NCBI RefSeq assembly: GCF_002924445.1
Contig: NZ_PIGG01000023.1
Span: forward strand, 62,001-126,000
DNA length: 64,000 nucleotides
Source of the DNA: Minwuia thermotolerans
GTDB lineage: Bacteria > Pseudomonadota > Alphaproteobacteria > Minwuiales > Minwuiaceae
Direction: 5' to 3'
The first letter of the stretch is position 1. Every line of letters starts with the position of its first letter. The position numbers and the translations under genes are program-made. Under the pieces are notes generated by a model. That model saw nothing but the letters and a program-made list of their open reading frames with translations. It was not told the DNA's origin and did not search any database. This document shows positions 42,288 through 50,326 of this stretch, in pieces.

Positions 42288-42527
42288 ATGAACAAGAAGC
42301 TCGATGAAGCCATGAAGGAGCCGGGCGCGGTCTATGACGCGCCGGCGGATGTGCTCACCGACGGCGACCTGAACGACGACGAGAAGCGCCAGGTGCTGGA
42401 GAACTGGCTGGACGAGGCCGAACAGCTCTCCTCGGCCGTGGCCGAGAACATGGGCGGCGGCGAGAAGGCCCATGTCGGCGCCGTCACCGAGGCGCTGAAG
42501 AAGCTCAAATACGGCCCCGGCGCCTGA
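42288..42527 (+). CDS. Small conserved alphaproteobacterial protein
   Basis: A 79-residue, acidic, largely helical protein. The segment PGAVYDAPADVLTDGDLNDDEKRQVLENWLDEA (split near residue 22) recurs in short proteins of many alphaproteobacteria, without a defined function. AAGGAG lies seven bases before the ATG at 42288. It is followed 17 bases later by the Nudix gene and may share its mRNA. Confidence 0.7.
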   Translation: MNKKLDEAMKEPGAVYDAPADVLTDGDLNDDEKRQVLENWLDEAEQLSSAVAENMGGGEKAHVGAVTEALKKLKYGPGA

Positions 42528-42544
42528 CGGCCCGGCCTGATTCC

Positions 42545-42955
42545 ATGTCACGCCAGGGCCCGGCGCTGACCGTCGACTGCGTCGTCTTCGACGCCGAAGA
42601 GCGGCTGCTTCTCATCCGCCGCGGCAAGCCACCGTTCGAAGGCATGCACGCCCTGCCCGGCGGCTTCGTCGACCTGGGCGAGCGCGCCGAGGAGGCGGCC
42701 GCCCGAGAACTGGCCGAGGAAACCGGCATCGAGGCCCGGCCGGAGCGCCTGATCGGGGTCTATTCGGACCCCGCGCGCGATCCGCGCGGCCACGTGGTCT
42801 CGGTGGCCTTTCTGTTCCGCCTGCCGCCGGACGCGCCGGCGCCCCGGGGGGGCGGCGACGCGGCCGCCGCCGCCTTCCACGCAGACTGGCGGGAACTGGA
42901 CCTGGCGTTCGACCACGCGCAGATCCTCGACGACGCGCTGAAAACGCCTTCCTGA
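42545..42955 (+). CDS. Nudix hydrolase
   Basis: This 136-residue protein hydrolyses a nucleoside-diphosphate-linked compound. The Nudix box is complete: GGFVDLGERAEEAAARELAE continuing to ETGI (about 39-62), matching Gx5Ex7REUxEExGU. The substrate cannot be read from the sequence; short forms of this size with the VDCVVFD opening are often ADP-ribose- or NADH-type or general 8-oxo-dGTP-like. It ends 44 bases before a tRNA gene. Confidence 0.88.
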   Translation: MSRQGPALTVDCVVFDAEERLLLIRRGKPPFEGMHALPGGFVDLGERAEEAAARELAEETGIEARPERLIGVYSDPARDPRGHVVSVAFLFRLPPDAPAPRGGGDAAAAAFHADWRELDLAFDHAQILDDALKTPS

Positions 42956-42999
42956 AGCTTGGGAATCCGCGGCGGGGCTGATATATCGTCGGTCCCAGC

Positions 43000-43076
43000 G
43001 GCCCCTTAGCTCAGCCGGATAGAGCGACAGATTCCTAATCTGTAGGTCGCAGGTTCGAGTCCTGCAGGGGTCGCCA
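43000..43076 (+). tRNA. tRNA-Arg (anticodon CCT)
   Basis: A complete cloverleaf of 77 bases. The acceptor arms GGCCCCT and AGGGGTC pair, with one G-T. The D-arm is GCTCAGCCGGATAGAGC, the anticodon stem ACAGA/TCTGT has loop TTCCTAA giving anticodon CCT, and the T-arm is GCAGGTTCGAGTCCTGC. The 3' CCA is encoded. It reads AGG codons. No integrase or attachment duplication is seen beside it. Confidence 0.95.
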
Positions 43077-43125
43077 GCGCGCCTCCCGCCGCTATGATGC
43101 GCCGGCGCAGCCTGGGGAGGACGCC

Positions 43126-43998
43126 ATGACCGACGACCTGATCGTCACGCCCGAATTCGTCGAAGCCAATCTGGACCGGATCCGCGTCATTGACTGCTCG
43201 GTCTGGTTCGAAACGAAACCCGTCGGCGCCTCCACCATTCATGGCGGCCGCGATCACTGGCTCCGGGGCCACATTCCCGGCGCCGCCTATCTGCACATGG
43301 TCGACGACCTCTCCGACCCGGCGGGCGCCTATCCCTTCGCCATCGCGCCGCAGGACCGGATCGACCGCGTCCTCTCGGAAATCGGGATCGAGCGCGGCGA
43401 CACGGTGGTGCTCTACGGCGCCGGCACGCCGGTCGCGGTGACGCGGGCCTGGTGGGTGCTGACGGTCTCCGGGCTGGACGACGTCCGCATCATGGACGGC
43501 GGCTGGCAGCGCTGGATCGCCGAGGGCCGGCCGGTCGGCACTGGCGAGGAACGCTTCACGCCATCCCGCTTCCGGGGTGTGCGCGACGAGGCGGCGGTCG
43601 CCGGCCGGGCGCAGGTCCGGCAGGCCATGGAGACCGGCGACGCCCTGCTGCTCAATGCCCTCTCCCGCCCGCAGTTCGAGGGCACGGGCGGCACCCATTA
43701 CGGCCGGCCCGGCCGCATCCCCGGCAGCGTCAGCCTGCCCGCCAACGAACTGCTGGACCCGGCGACGGGGGCCTTCGCCAGCCCGGAGCGGATGCGCGAA
43801 CTGCTGGCCGGCATCGACCCGGACCGGCCCGTGATCACCTATTGCGGCGGCGGCATCGCGGCGGCGGCGGCGCTGTTCGCGCTGCGCGTGGCGGGACACG
43901 GCGACCTCCGCCTCTATGACGATTCCCTGCTGGAATGGTCCGCCGACCCCGACCTTCCGATGGAAACGGGACCGGCGGGCGATCCGGCCGCGGAATAG
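43126..43998 (+). CDS. 3-mercaptopyruvate/thiosulfate sulfurtransferase
   Basis: This 290-residue enzyme contains two rhodanese domains: an inactive N-terminal one (with VIDCSVWF, GRDHWLRGHIPGAAYLHM, about 20-56) and an active one with the persulfide-carrying Cys in ITYCGGGIAAAA (about 231-242). CGGG after the Cys is nearer mercaptopyruvate sulfurtransferase-like loops than CRRGV of some thiosulfate enzymes. GGGGAGG lies before the ATG at 43126. It moves sulfur to cyanide, thiols or proteins in the cytoplasm. Confidence 0.88.
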   Translation: MTDDLIVTPEFVEANLDRIRVIDCSVWFETKPVGASTIHGGRDHWLRGHIPGAAYLHMVDDLSDPAGAYPFAIAPQDRIDRVLSEIGIERGDTVVLYGAGTPVAVTRAWWVLTVSGLDDVRIMDGGWQRWIAEGRPVGTGEERFTPSRFRGVRDEAAVAGRAQVRQAMETGDALLLNALSRPQFEGTGGTHYGRPGRIPGSVSLPANELLDPATGAFASPERMRELLAGIDPDRPVITYCGGGIAAAAALFALRVAGHGDLRLYDDSLLEWSADPDLPMETGPAGDPAAE

Positions 43999-44086
43999 GC
44001 GGCGTTCGCCGGGCTTTCTTGCATTCCGGCAGGCGCTGGGCGAGGAAGAGTGTGAAAGACACAAGATAAGGCGGAGAAACGCGCTC

Positions 44087-44638
44087 ATGTCCGCGCAATT
44101 CCGGTCCCGCGTTCAGGATCCGGTCCTGGAGCGGCTCTATGACTACTGGTCCGGAAAGCGCTCGGCGGTGCGGCTGCCGGGCCGCCGCGACATCGATCCC
44201 GTCGAGATGCGCGACCTCCTGCGCTACGTGGTTCTGGCGGACCTGATCGATGGCGAACGCATCCGCTTCCGGCTGGTGGGCACCAACATGGTCGACCGCT
44301 GGGGCAGCGACTTCACGGGCCGCCATCTCGACGAGATCATGTTCGGCGACTACCGGACCTATCTTGAGGAACTGTTCCTCGAGACGGCGCGGGATGCCCT
44401 GCCGATCTTCTCGACCGGCCGTTTCCGCTGGGATGTGGGCCGGGCGGCGGAGACCAGGCGGCTGTTCCTGCCGCTGGCGAGCGATGGCCGGACCGTCGAC
44501 AAGATTCTGGTCGGCCAGACCTTCACCGACGAAATCGCGCCGCCCGATTCCCTGAAGATCTCCGAGGCCCGGCCGGAGGAGGGCGAGATATTCCGCGCCC
44601 GCGACGACGGCGACGCTATCGCGGCCGGTCGCCCTTGA
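44087..44638 (+). CDS. PAS-domain protein (PAS_5 type)
   Basis: The 183-residue protein shows the PAS_5 family outline of alphaproteobacteria: LERLYDYWSGKRSAVRLPGRRDIDPVEM (split near 25), then RFRLVGTNMVDRWGSDFTGRHLDEI (about 64-88). No kinase or output domain is attached, so it may sense through a partner protein. The ATG at 44087 is chosen because it starts this motif. It converges on and overlaps the dioxygenase gene by 23 bases. Confidence 0.8.
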   Translation: MSAQFRSRVQDPVLERLYDYWSGKRSAVRLPGRRDIDPVEMRDLLRYVVLADLIDGERIRFRLVGTNMVDRWGSDFTGRHLDEIMFGDYRTYLEELFLETARDALPIFSTGRFRWDVGRAAETRRLFLPLASDGRTVDKILVGQTFTDEIAPPDSLKISEARPEEGEIFRARDDGDAIAAGRP

Positions 44639-45452
44639 GCGTGATCCGGTGCATGACCCGCCGGAAGCCGTGATAGTCGTTGATCGGGTTGTGCATCGCG
44701 CAGCGGTTGTCCCAGAAGGCGATGGTGCCCGGCTGCCAGACCAGGCGGCAGGTGAACTCCGGCCTGACCTGGTGTTGATGCAGGTACTGCAGGATCGGCT
44801 GGCTCTCGGCTTCGGTCATGCCGTCGAAGCGGACGGTGTGGGCGGTGTTGACGTAGAGCGCCTTGCGCCCTGTCTCCGGATGCGTCCGCACCGCCGGATG
44901 ATGCGAGAGATATTCCTTGCCGGCTTCCGGCGTGCCCGACGTGCCGATTCGGTCCTCACGGGTCTTGGAGACGTCGGCCCGGGCCGACGAGTGCACCGCA
45001 ACCAGCCCGTCGAGGATGTCCCTGAACCGTTCCGACAGCGCCTCGTAGGCAAGATACTGGTTGGCGAACAGTGTGTCGCCGCCATAGGGCGGGATCTCCC
45101 GGGCGAGCAGCATCGAAGCCATCGGCGGCTCTTCGAGATAGACCGTGTCGGAGTGCCATACGCCGCCGAAATTGGTCTTCTCGTGCGCCAGCTTCATCAC
45201 CTCGATGATCTCGGGGTGATCGTCCAGGCCCTTCACGAAGGGATAGCGGTCGGCTTCCCCGAAGGCCTTCGCGAAGCGCAGGAACTGCTCGGCGGTAAGG
45301 TCCTGGTCACGAAAGAAGATGACCAGATTGTCGAGCCAGGCCTGACGGATGGCGCGCACGGTCGCCTCGTCCAGCGGTTCCCTGAGGTCGACGCCGGTGA
45401 TCTCCGCGCCCAGCGCGCCGGCGACCCGGCGAACATCCAGATTGGCGATCAT
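44616..45452 (-). CDS. TauD/TfdA-family Fe(II)/2-oxoglutarate dioxygenase
   Basis: A 278-residue dioxygenase that hydroxylates an organic acid using 2-oxoglutarate and Fe(II), often freeing sulfite from sulfonates (TauD). The iron triad is visible: HSD in GVWHSDTVYLEEPP (about 97-110) and the distal His in FWDNRCAMHNPINDYHGFRRVMHR (about 238-261), which also holds the 2-oxoglutarate Arg. The N terminus, RVAGALGAEITGVDLREPLDE, is usual. The substrate is not determined; taurine is possible but no tauABC genes are adjacent. Confidence 0.88.
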   Translation of the reverse strand: MIANLDVRRVAGALGAEITGVDLREPLDEATVRAIRQAWLDNLVIFFRDQDLTAEQFLRFAKAFGEADRYPFVKGLDDHPEIIEVMKLAHEKTNFGGVWHSDTVYLEEPPMASMLLAREIPPYGGDTLFANQYLAYEALSERFRDILDGLVAVHSSARADVSKTREDRIGTSGTPEAGKEYLSHHPAVRTHPETGRKALYVNTAHTVRFDGMTEAESQPILQYLHQHQVRPEFTCRLVWQPGTIAFWDNRCAMHNPINDYHGFRRVMHRITLKGDRPR

Positions 45453-45556
45453 CGCCGCTGCCTCCGGATAACGGTTTTCGAAACGAATGGCATCGAACCC
45501 TCCCCTAAATGTCCGATGGCTGGATAATAGGGGCCGCGAGCGGAGGACGCCAAGCA

Positions 45557-46030
45557 ATGCCAGTGAGCCAAATCGTCATCCGTCCCATGCGCGACGAGGA
45601 TGTCCCGGTGCTGCATGCGATTCACGAACGCGCGGTCTCGATGACCTGCGCGCCGTTATTGCCCGGGACGGTGGTGGAAGCCTGGCTCAGGGACCGCACG
45701 CCGGAGGGCTATCTGCGCGCTCGCGACGAGCGCGGCGAGCGGTTCTGGGTCGCGGAATACAGAGGTTTGCGGGCCGGCTTCGCAAGCTGGCGCGGCGAAT
45801 GGCTGATGGCGCTCTTCGTCGATCCCGACCATCAGGGCAACGGGATCGGGCGCAGGCTGTTCGACGCCTGCGACCGCGATGCGGCGGACGGCGGCGGCAA
45901 GATCGCACGCCTCGGCTCTACCCTGAACGCGCGGGGTTTCTACGAGGGTCTGGGCTTCCGCGTCACCGGCGAAGGCTACGAGGAGAAGTTCGGCGAACGC
46001 GTGCCGCACCTGGAAATGCTGCGCCTGTGA
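45557..46030 (+). CDS. GNAT family acetyltransferase
   Basis: A 157-residue acetyltransferase. The acetyl-CoA site is LFVDPDHQGNGIGRRLFDACD (split near 99) with the QGNGIG loop, followed by LNARGFYEGLGFRVTGEGYEE, the standard C-terminal motif. The ATG at 45557 is the likely start; a frame from 45509 is possible but overlaps the promoter side of the divergent dioxygenase. The substrate is unknown. Confidence 0.83.
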   Translation: MPVSQIVIRPMRDEDVPVLHAIHERAVSMTCAPLLPGTVVEAWLRDRTPEGYLRARDERGERFWVAEYRGLRAGFASWRGEWLMALFVDPDHQGNGIGRRLFDACDRDAADGGGKIARLGSTLNARGFYEGLGFRVTGEGYEEKFGERVPHLEMLRL

Positions 46031-46102
46031 ACGACGGGAAGTTTTCGGTCCGGGGGCCGATTCGGGCTATACGGTGCCAGGAGCTGCAAAGCGGAGAACG
46101 GC

Positions 46103-46399
46103 ATGACGAGCGATACCGACGTGACCGACGCACAGATTGCGGGGCTGCTGCTGGCAGTGGCGGCGCTGATTGGCGAGATCCGCCGCAAGGGCGTCCTGGA
46201 CGGCGGCGAGATCGACGGCGCGCTGCAACGCCTGGCGGACGACATCGGCGGCTCGAAGCTGGCGCAGGCCGCGCCCGAGGATCCGATGATCCGCGCGACG
46301 CTCGCGCCGCTGGAGCAATTGCGCCGCATGAATACCCTGTTCGACGAGGCATCGGGCCGGTTTCCCGACTGGATCTCGAAAGGTGATGAGGGCGCGTAG
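46103..46399 (+). CDS. Small helical protein of unknown function
   Basis: The 98-residue protein starts at an ATG with GGAG-type sequence upstream (CGGAGAACGGC). It is mostly helical and acidic, with the stretch GLLLAVAALIGEIRRKGVLDGGEIDGAL (split near 30) as its only noted feature. I do not recognise the family. It is followed five bases later by a small membrane protein, so they may be made together. Confidence 0.55.
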   Translation: MTSDTDVTDAQIAGLLLAVAALIGEIRRKGVLDGGEIDGALQRLADDIGGSKLAQAAPEDPMIRATLAPLEQLRRMNTLFDEASGRFPDWISKGDEGA

Positions 46400-46404
46400 A
46401 GACA

Positions 46405-46824
46405 ATGGCATTGATCGGCTTCACTGCGGCCTGGTTCGTCGCCGGCGTCATCGGCACGCTACTGGGACACCAGATACTGCTCACTGTTCTGCACGGCATC
46501 GGCTTCGCGCCCTTCGCGCCATGGCAGATGCAGCCGGTCCAGCCTCTGGGCGTCCCGCAACTCGTCTCGACCGCCTTCTGGGGCGGTGTCTGGGGCATTG
46601 TCCTTGGGTTGGTTTCGCCGCTGTTCGGCAAGGGCCTGCGCTACTGGCTGCTGACCGCCCTGTTCGGAGCGGTGGCGCCGACGCTGGTCGCAGTGGCCGT
46701 CGTCCTGCCGCTCAAGGACATGCAACCAACCGGCGATCCGGTCGCGGGGCTGGTCACCGGTCTCGCAGTCAATGCCGCATGGGCCCTGGTCACGGTGGTC
46801 TCGCGCCGTCTCTTCCGGCGATAG
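46405..46824 (+). CDS. Small integral membrane protein of unknown function
   Basis: The 139 residues are mostly four hydrophobic helices (about 2-23, 54-75, 81-99 and 113-131), ending with a short basic tail (SRRLFRR). Proteins of this shape occur in many proteobacteria without known function. It starts five bases after the preceding small gene, so the two may be one unit, and it converges with a MAPEG gene. Confidence 0.65.
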   Translation: MALIGFTAAWFVAGVIGTLLGHQILLTVLHGIGFAPFAPWQMQPVQPLGVPQLVSTAFWGGVWGIVLGLVSPLFGKGLRYWLLTALFGAVAPTLVAVAVVLPLKDMQPTGDPVAGLVTGLAVNAAWALVTVVSRRLFRR

Positions 46825-46833
46825 ACCGCCGCC

Positions 46834-47298
46834 TCAGATTCCCAGCGCCGCCAGCAGGGCGCTCACGGTCATGTAGATCAGGATCAGCGAGCCGACCGTC
46901 CAGAGCGTCGCCCGCATGTCATGGGTCTGCGCCGTCAGATAGGCCGCGAAATGCAGCAGCCTGGAGACGACATAGCCATAGAGCAGGAGCTGGGCGAGCA
47001 GCAGCGGCGGTCCGCTGAGCACGTAGAGGAACCCCGCCGCCAGGAAGAACGGAAGGTTTTCCAGGTCGTTCTGGTGGATCCGCCGGATGCGCTCGACCCG
47101 CTCGTCGGGCTCGATCTGCTTCGGATCCGGGTCGGGATTGAGCGGGGTCTTCCTGATGTCTTCAGGTGCGCGGAAACCGCCCTTGACCTGCATCATCCGC
47201 GCGACAGTCAGCCAGGACATGGCCACCGCCTTCAGGATCATCAGTGCCGCGGCGACAGCGTATGTCGCGAATACCGGGTTCTGGAGACTGAGTTCCAT
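46834..47298 (-). CDS. MAPEG-family membrane protein
   Basis: This 154-residue protein has four membrane helices and the MAPEG core: RIRRIHQNDLENLPFFLAAGFLYVLSG (about 69-95), with the glutathione-site pattern HQNDLEN. Bacterial MAPEG proteins resemble microsomal glutathione transferases or prostaglandin E synthase 1. A glutathione-dependent detoxifying or peroxidase role is likely but not proved. The ATG at 47298 gives a family-typical start, MELSLQNPVFATYA. Confidence 0.85.
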   Translation of the reverse strand: MELSLQNPVFATYAVAAALMILKAVAMSWLTVARMMQVKGGFRAPEDIRKTPLNPDPDPKQIEPDERVERIRRIHQNDLENLPFFLAAGFLYVLSGPPLLLAQLLLYGYVVSRLLHFAAYLTAQTHDMRATLWTVGSLILIYMTVSALLAALGI

Positions 47299-47342
47299 GG
47301 CAATACCCCCCCTGGCGCCTGCGCACCGACCCTGCGTCACAC

Positions 47343-48332
47343 TCAGAGATAGGCCTCGGCCTGCGCCCGCTCCATCTGCGGCGAGCGCCCGTACATCTCG
47401 CGATAGCACTTGGAGAAGTGCGACGCCGAGACGAAGCCGCAGGCGATGGCGACGTCCACGATCGGCATGTTCGACTGCAGCAGCAGGTGCCGCGCCCGGT
47501 CGATGCGGATTTCCAGATAGTAGCGCGCGGGCGAGCGGCCGAGATGGCGGCGGAACAGACGTTCGACCTGTCGCCGGGAGAGGCCGACATATTCCGAGAT
47601 CTCCGCCAGCGACAGCGGTTCGGAGACGTTCGCCTCCATCAGTTCGATGATCAGCAGCAGCTTGGCGTGATGCAGGCCCAGCCGCGCCTGCAGCGGCAGG
47701 CGCTGGCGGTCGCGCTGGTTCCGGATGCGGTCGATCAGGCAGTATTCGCAGACCTTGGTCATCACTGACTGGCCGAAATGCTCTTCGATCACGTGCAGCA
47801 TCATGTCGAGCGCGGCGGTGCCGCCGGCGCAGGTGTAGATGCCATCGTCGATCTCGCAGAGGTCGGCGTGCACCTCCGCCATGGGAAATTTCTCCGCGAA
47901 GGCCGGCAGGGTCTCCCAGTGGATCGAGCAGCGTTTTCCCTCGAGCAGGTCCGCCTGGGCGAGCAGCCAGGCGCCGGTGCACAGGCCCCCCACGGCGATG
48001 CCGCGACGGTGCATGGATCTGAGCCAGCCCTCGAACTGCGCATTGCGGAAGTTCTCCACCTTCACGCCGGAGCAGACCAGAACCATCTCCGGCTTGATCT
48101 CGTCCAGCAGGCGGTGACGGGCCTGGTCCAGTGACAGGTCGACACCAACCGCCAGCCCGTTCGACGCCTTGACGGGCTCGCCGTCCGCCGAAACCACGGT
48201 CCACTCATAGACCGTCTTGCCCAGGGTTCGGTTGGTCAGTCTCAGCGGCTCGAGCGCCGAGGCGAAGGCGATCATCGAGAAGTTGGGGACCAGGAAAAAG
48301 ACGATCCGGTGGGGGATTATCGACAGGTCCAT
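47343..48332 (-). CDS. GlxA-family AraC regulator, GbdR-like
   Basis: A 329-residue protein with a DJ-1/PfpI-like N-terminal half (VFFLVPNFSMIAFASALEPLRLTNR, about 10-34; GLCTGAWLLAQADLLEGKR, about 115-133) and a C-terminal AraC domain (ISEYVGLSRRQVERLFRRHLGRSPARYYLEIRIDRARHLL split over two HTH motifs). GbdR of this type activates glycine betaine and sarcosine catabolism genes. The divergent soxBDAG genes fit that role. The start at 48332 is chosen because upstream in-frame codons would cover a promoter inverted repeat. Not certain: start, and the ligand. Confidence 0.82.
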   Translation of the reverse strand: MDLSIIPHRIVFFLVPNFSMIAFASALEPLRLTNRTLGKTVYEWTVVSADGEPVKASNGLAVGVDLSLDQARHRLLDEIKPEMVLVCSGVKVENFRNAQFEGWLRSMHRRGIAVGGLCTGAWLLAQADLLEGKRCSIHWETLPAFAEKFPMAEVHADLCEIDDGIYTCAGGTAALDMMLHVIEEHFGQSVMTKVCEYCLIDRIRNQRDRQRLPLQARLGLHHAKLLLIIELMEANVSEPLSLAEISEYVGLSRRQVERLFRRHLGRSPARYYLEIRIDRARHLLLQSNMPIVDVAIACGFVSASHFSKCYREMYGRSPQMERAQAEAYL

Positions 48333-48372
48333 TCGGGCGACTCGCGTCCTACCGTCGGCCATGCGCGGCTGG

Positions 48373-48492
48373 GATATGGTTTTACCGTCAAGGGCATAGA
48401 ACCGCATACCGCGCCCTCGGATTCGGGGCATCTTGCTCAGAATTCAAGGCGGCGTCTCCCCATTTTTTTCAGCCATGTGACAAAACCATATC
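48373..48492. promoter_or_regulatory. Inverted pair of 11-base sites in the GbdR-like/soxB gap
   Basis: The 355-base gap 48333-48687 between the divergent regulator and soxB contains GATATGGTTTT (48373-48383) and its exact reverse complement AAAACCATATC (48482-48492), both next to ACCGTCA. The halves are separated by 98 bases, close to nine helical turns, as expected of an AraC-type looping or dual binding site. The rest of the gap is GC-rich and shows nothing else I can identify, besides a run of T (about 48464-48470). Confidence 0.45.
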
Positions 48493-48687
48493 GACCGTCA
48501 CTTCAGGGCCGCGCGAAGGGCCGGTGTCGCGGCTGGAAAAGACGGCGTCGCGGCGCGCGCTCCCGCTTCGCGGCCGATCCGCGAAACTCCGCGACTTCCG
48601 GGGTCCGCGGGGCCGCGGCCGGCCCTTGCGCGGACCGTCCGAACCGGTTTCGCTGGGACAAGGTCAAATGCGTTCGGGGGGCGCCGC

Positions 48688-49938
48688 ATGAAACGCTATT
48701 CTGCCCTGGAGCTGCTGCGCGAGGGTCTGCGCGGCCATACCGGCTGGCGGAAGGTCTGGCGTCATCCGGAACCGAAGCCGTCCTATGACGCCGTCATCAT
48801 CGGCGGCGGCGGTCACGGCCTGGCGACCGCCTACTATCTGGCCAGAGAGCATGGCATGACGAACATCGCCGTGATCGAGAAGGGCTGGATCGGCGGCGGC
48901 AACGCCGGGCGCAACACCACGATCATCCGTTCCAACTATCTCTTCGACGAGAGTGCGGCGCTCTACAACCACGCCTTCGGACTGTGGAAGACGCTTGGTC
49001 GGGAGCTGAACTTCAACATCATGATGAGCCATCGCGGCGTTCTGAACCTCGCCCATGACGATGGCGAGATGCGGCAGCTCAAGCGCCGCGTCGAGTCCAA
49101 CCGGCTGAACGGCGTCGAGGCCGAATGGCTGGACGCGAAGGAAGTCAAGGGCTTCTGCCCGGCGATCAATATCTCCCCCGACATCCGCTATCCCGTGCTC
49201 GGCGCGACCCTGCAGCGATCGGGCGGCGTCAACCGTCATGACGCCGTGGTCTGGGGCTACGCCCGCGCCGCGGACGCCATGGGCGTGGACATCATCCAGC
49301 AGACCGAGGTCACGAACATCCTGACCGAGAGCGGCGAAGTCACGGGCGTGGAGACCACGCGCGGGACCATCCGCACGCCCAAGGTCGCCTCCGTTACCGC
49401 CGGCCATACCTCGGTGATCGCAAAGATGGTCGACCTGAGACTGCCGATCGAAAGCCACCCCCTGCAGGCGCTGGTTTCGGAGCCCGTCAAGCCGGTACTG
49501 AACTGCGTGGTGATGTCCAACGCCGTCCATGTCTACTGCAGCCAGTCCGACAAGGGCGAACTGGTCATCGGCGCCGGCATCGACGCCCAGCTCTCCTACA
49601 CCCAACGCGGCAATCTCGACATCATCGAGCACCAGATGGCCTCGCTGATGGAGCTGTTCCCGATGTTCTCGCGCCTGCGGATGATGAGGCAATGGGGCGG
49701 GATCGTCGACGTCTGCCCGGACGCCAGTCCGATCATCTCGAAGACGCCGGTGAAGGGGTTCTACGTCAACGGCGGCTGGGGCACCGGCGGCTGGAAGGCG
49801 ACGCCCGGATCGGGCCACGTCTTCGCCGACCTGATCGCCCGCGACGAACCCAACGCCATCGCCGCACCATTTGCCATGGAGCGTTTCGTCACCGGCGCGC
49901 TTGTCGCCGAGCACGGCGCCGCCGCCGTGGCGCACTGA
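48688..49938 (+). CDS. soxB: Sarcosine oxidase beta subunit
   Basis: SoxB is the FAD/FMN-carrying subunit of heterotetrameric sarcosine oxidase, which oxidises sarcosine to glycine and passes the methyl group to tetrahydrofolate, making hydrogen peroxide. The 416 residues show [18 protein letters not shown] (about 35-52, FAD Rossmann), [20 protein letters not shown] (about 70-89), the covalent-flavin His region in [12 protein letters not shown] (about 176-187), and [18 protein letters not shown] near the C terminus. First gene of soxBDAG. Confidence 0.95.
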   Translation: MKRYSALELLREGLRGHTGWRKVWRHPEPKPSYDAVIIGGGGHGLATAYYLAREHGMTNIAVIEKGWIGGGNAGRNTTIIRSNYLFDESAALYNHAFGLWKTLGRELNFNIMMSHRGVLNLAHDDGEMRQLKRRVESNRLNGVEAEWLDAKEVKGFCPAINISPDIRYPVLGATLQRSGGVNRHDAVVWGYARAADAMGVDIIQQTEVTNILTESGEVTGVETTRGTIRTPKVASVTAGHTSVIAKMVDLRLPIESHPLQALVSEPVKPVLNCVVMSNAVHVYCSQSDKGELVIGAGIDAQLSYTQRGNLDIIEHQMASLMELFPMFSRLRMMRQWGGIVDVCPDASPIISKTPVKGFYVNGGWGTGGWKATPGSGHVFADLIARDEPNAIAAPFAMERFVTGALVAEHGAAAVAH

Positions 49939-49954
49939 GGGAGCCCGACCGCCC

Positions 49955-50326
49955 ATGTTCGTGATCGATTGCCCCCACTGCGGCCCGCGCGATCAGGCGG
50001 AATTCGCCTATGCCGGCGAAGCCCATATCGCGCGCCCCGCCAACGCTGACGAACTCACCGACGCGGAATGGGCCGGCTACGTCTTCATGCGGAGGAACGG
50101 CAAGGGCCTCTACGCCGAGCGCTGGTGGCACGCGGCCGGATGCCGCAAGTTCTTCAACATGCTGCGCAACACGGCGACCGACCAGATCCACGCCGTCTAT
50201 CGCATTGGAGAACGACCGCCCGAGGTGAAGGCCGACCTGCCGCGGACGCCGTCGGGGGAGGCTTCCATCGGGTCCGGCAACGACGCAGTGAAGCTGGTGC
50301 GCGATACCGGTGCGGGTGACGCATGA
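49955..50326 (+). CDS. soxD: Sarcosine oxidase delta subunit
   Basis: SoxD is the small zinc-binding subunit. Residues 1-90 match the family with the zinc ligands CPHCGPR (Cys6, Cys9) and, further on, the His and Cys of RWWHAAGCRKFFNMLRNTAT (about 58-77). The 123 residues exceed the usual length of about 90-100; the extra C-terminal tail (from about 90, KADLPRTPSGEASIGSGNDA and on) is low complexity and probably disordered. The stop overlaps the soxA ATG by four bases. Confidence 0.93.
   Translation: MFVIDCPHCGPRDQAEFAYAGEAHIARPANADELTDAEWAGYVFMRRNGKGLYAERWWHAAGCRKFFNMLRNTATDQIHAVYRIGERPPEVKADLPRTPSGEASIGSGNDAVKLVRDTGAGDA

Noticed and set aside
43000-43076. tRNA-Arg as an integration site for a mobile element
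   Set aside because: No integrase, no repeated tRNA 3' end and no change in composition on either side.
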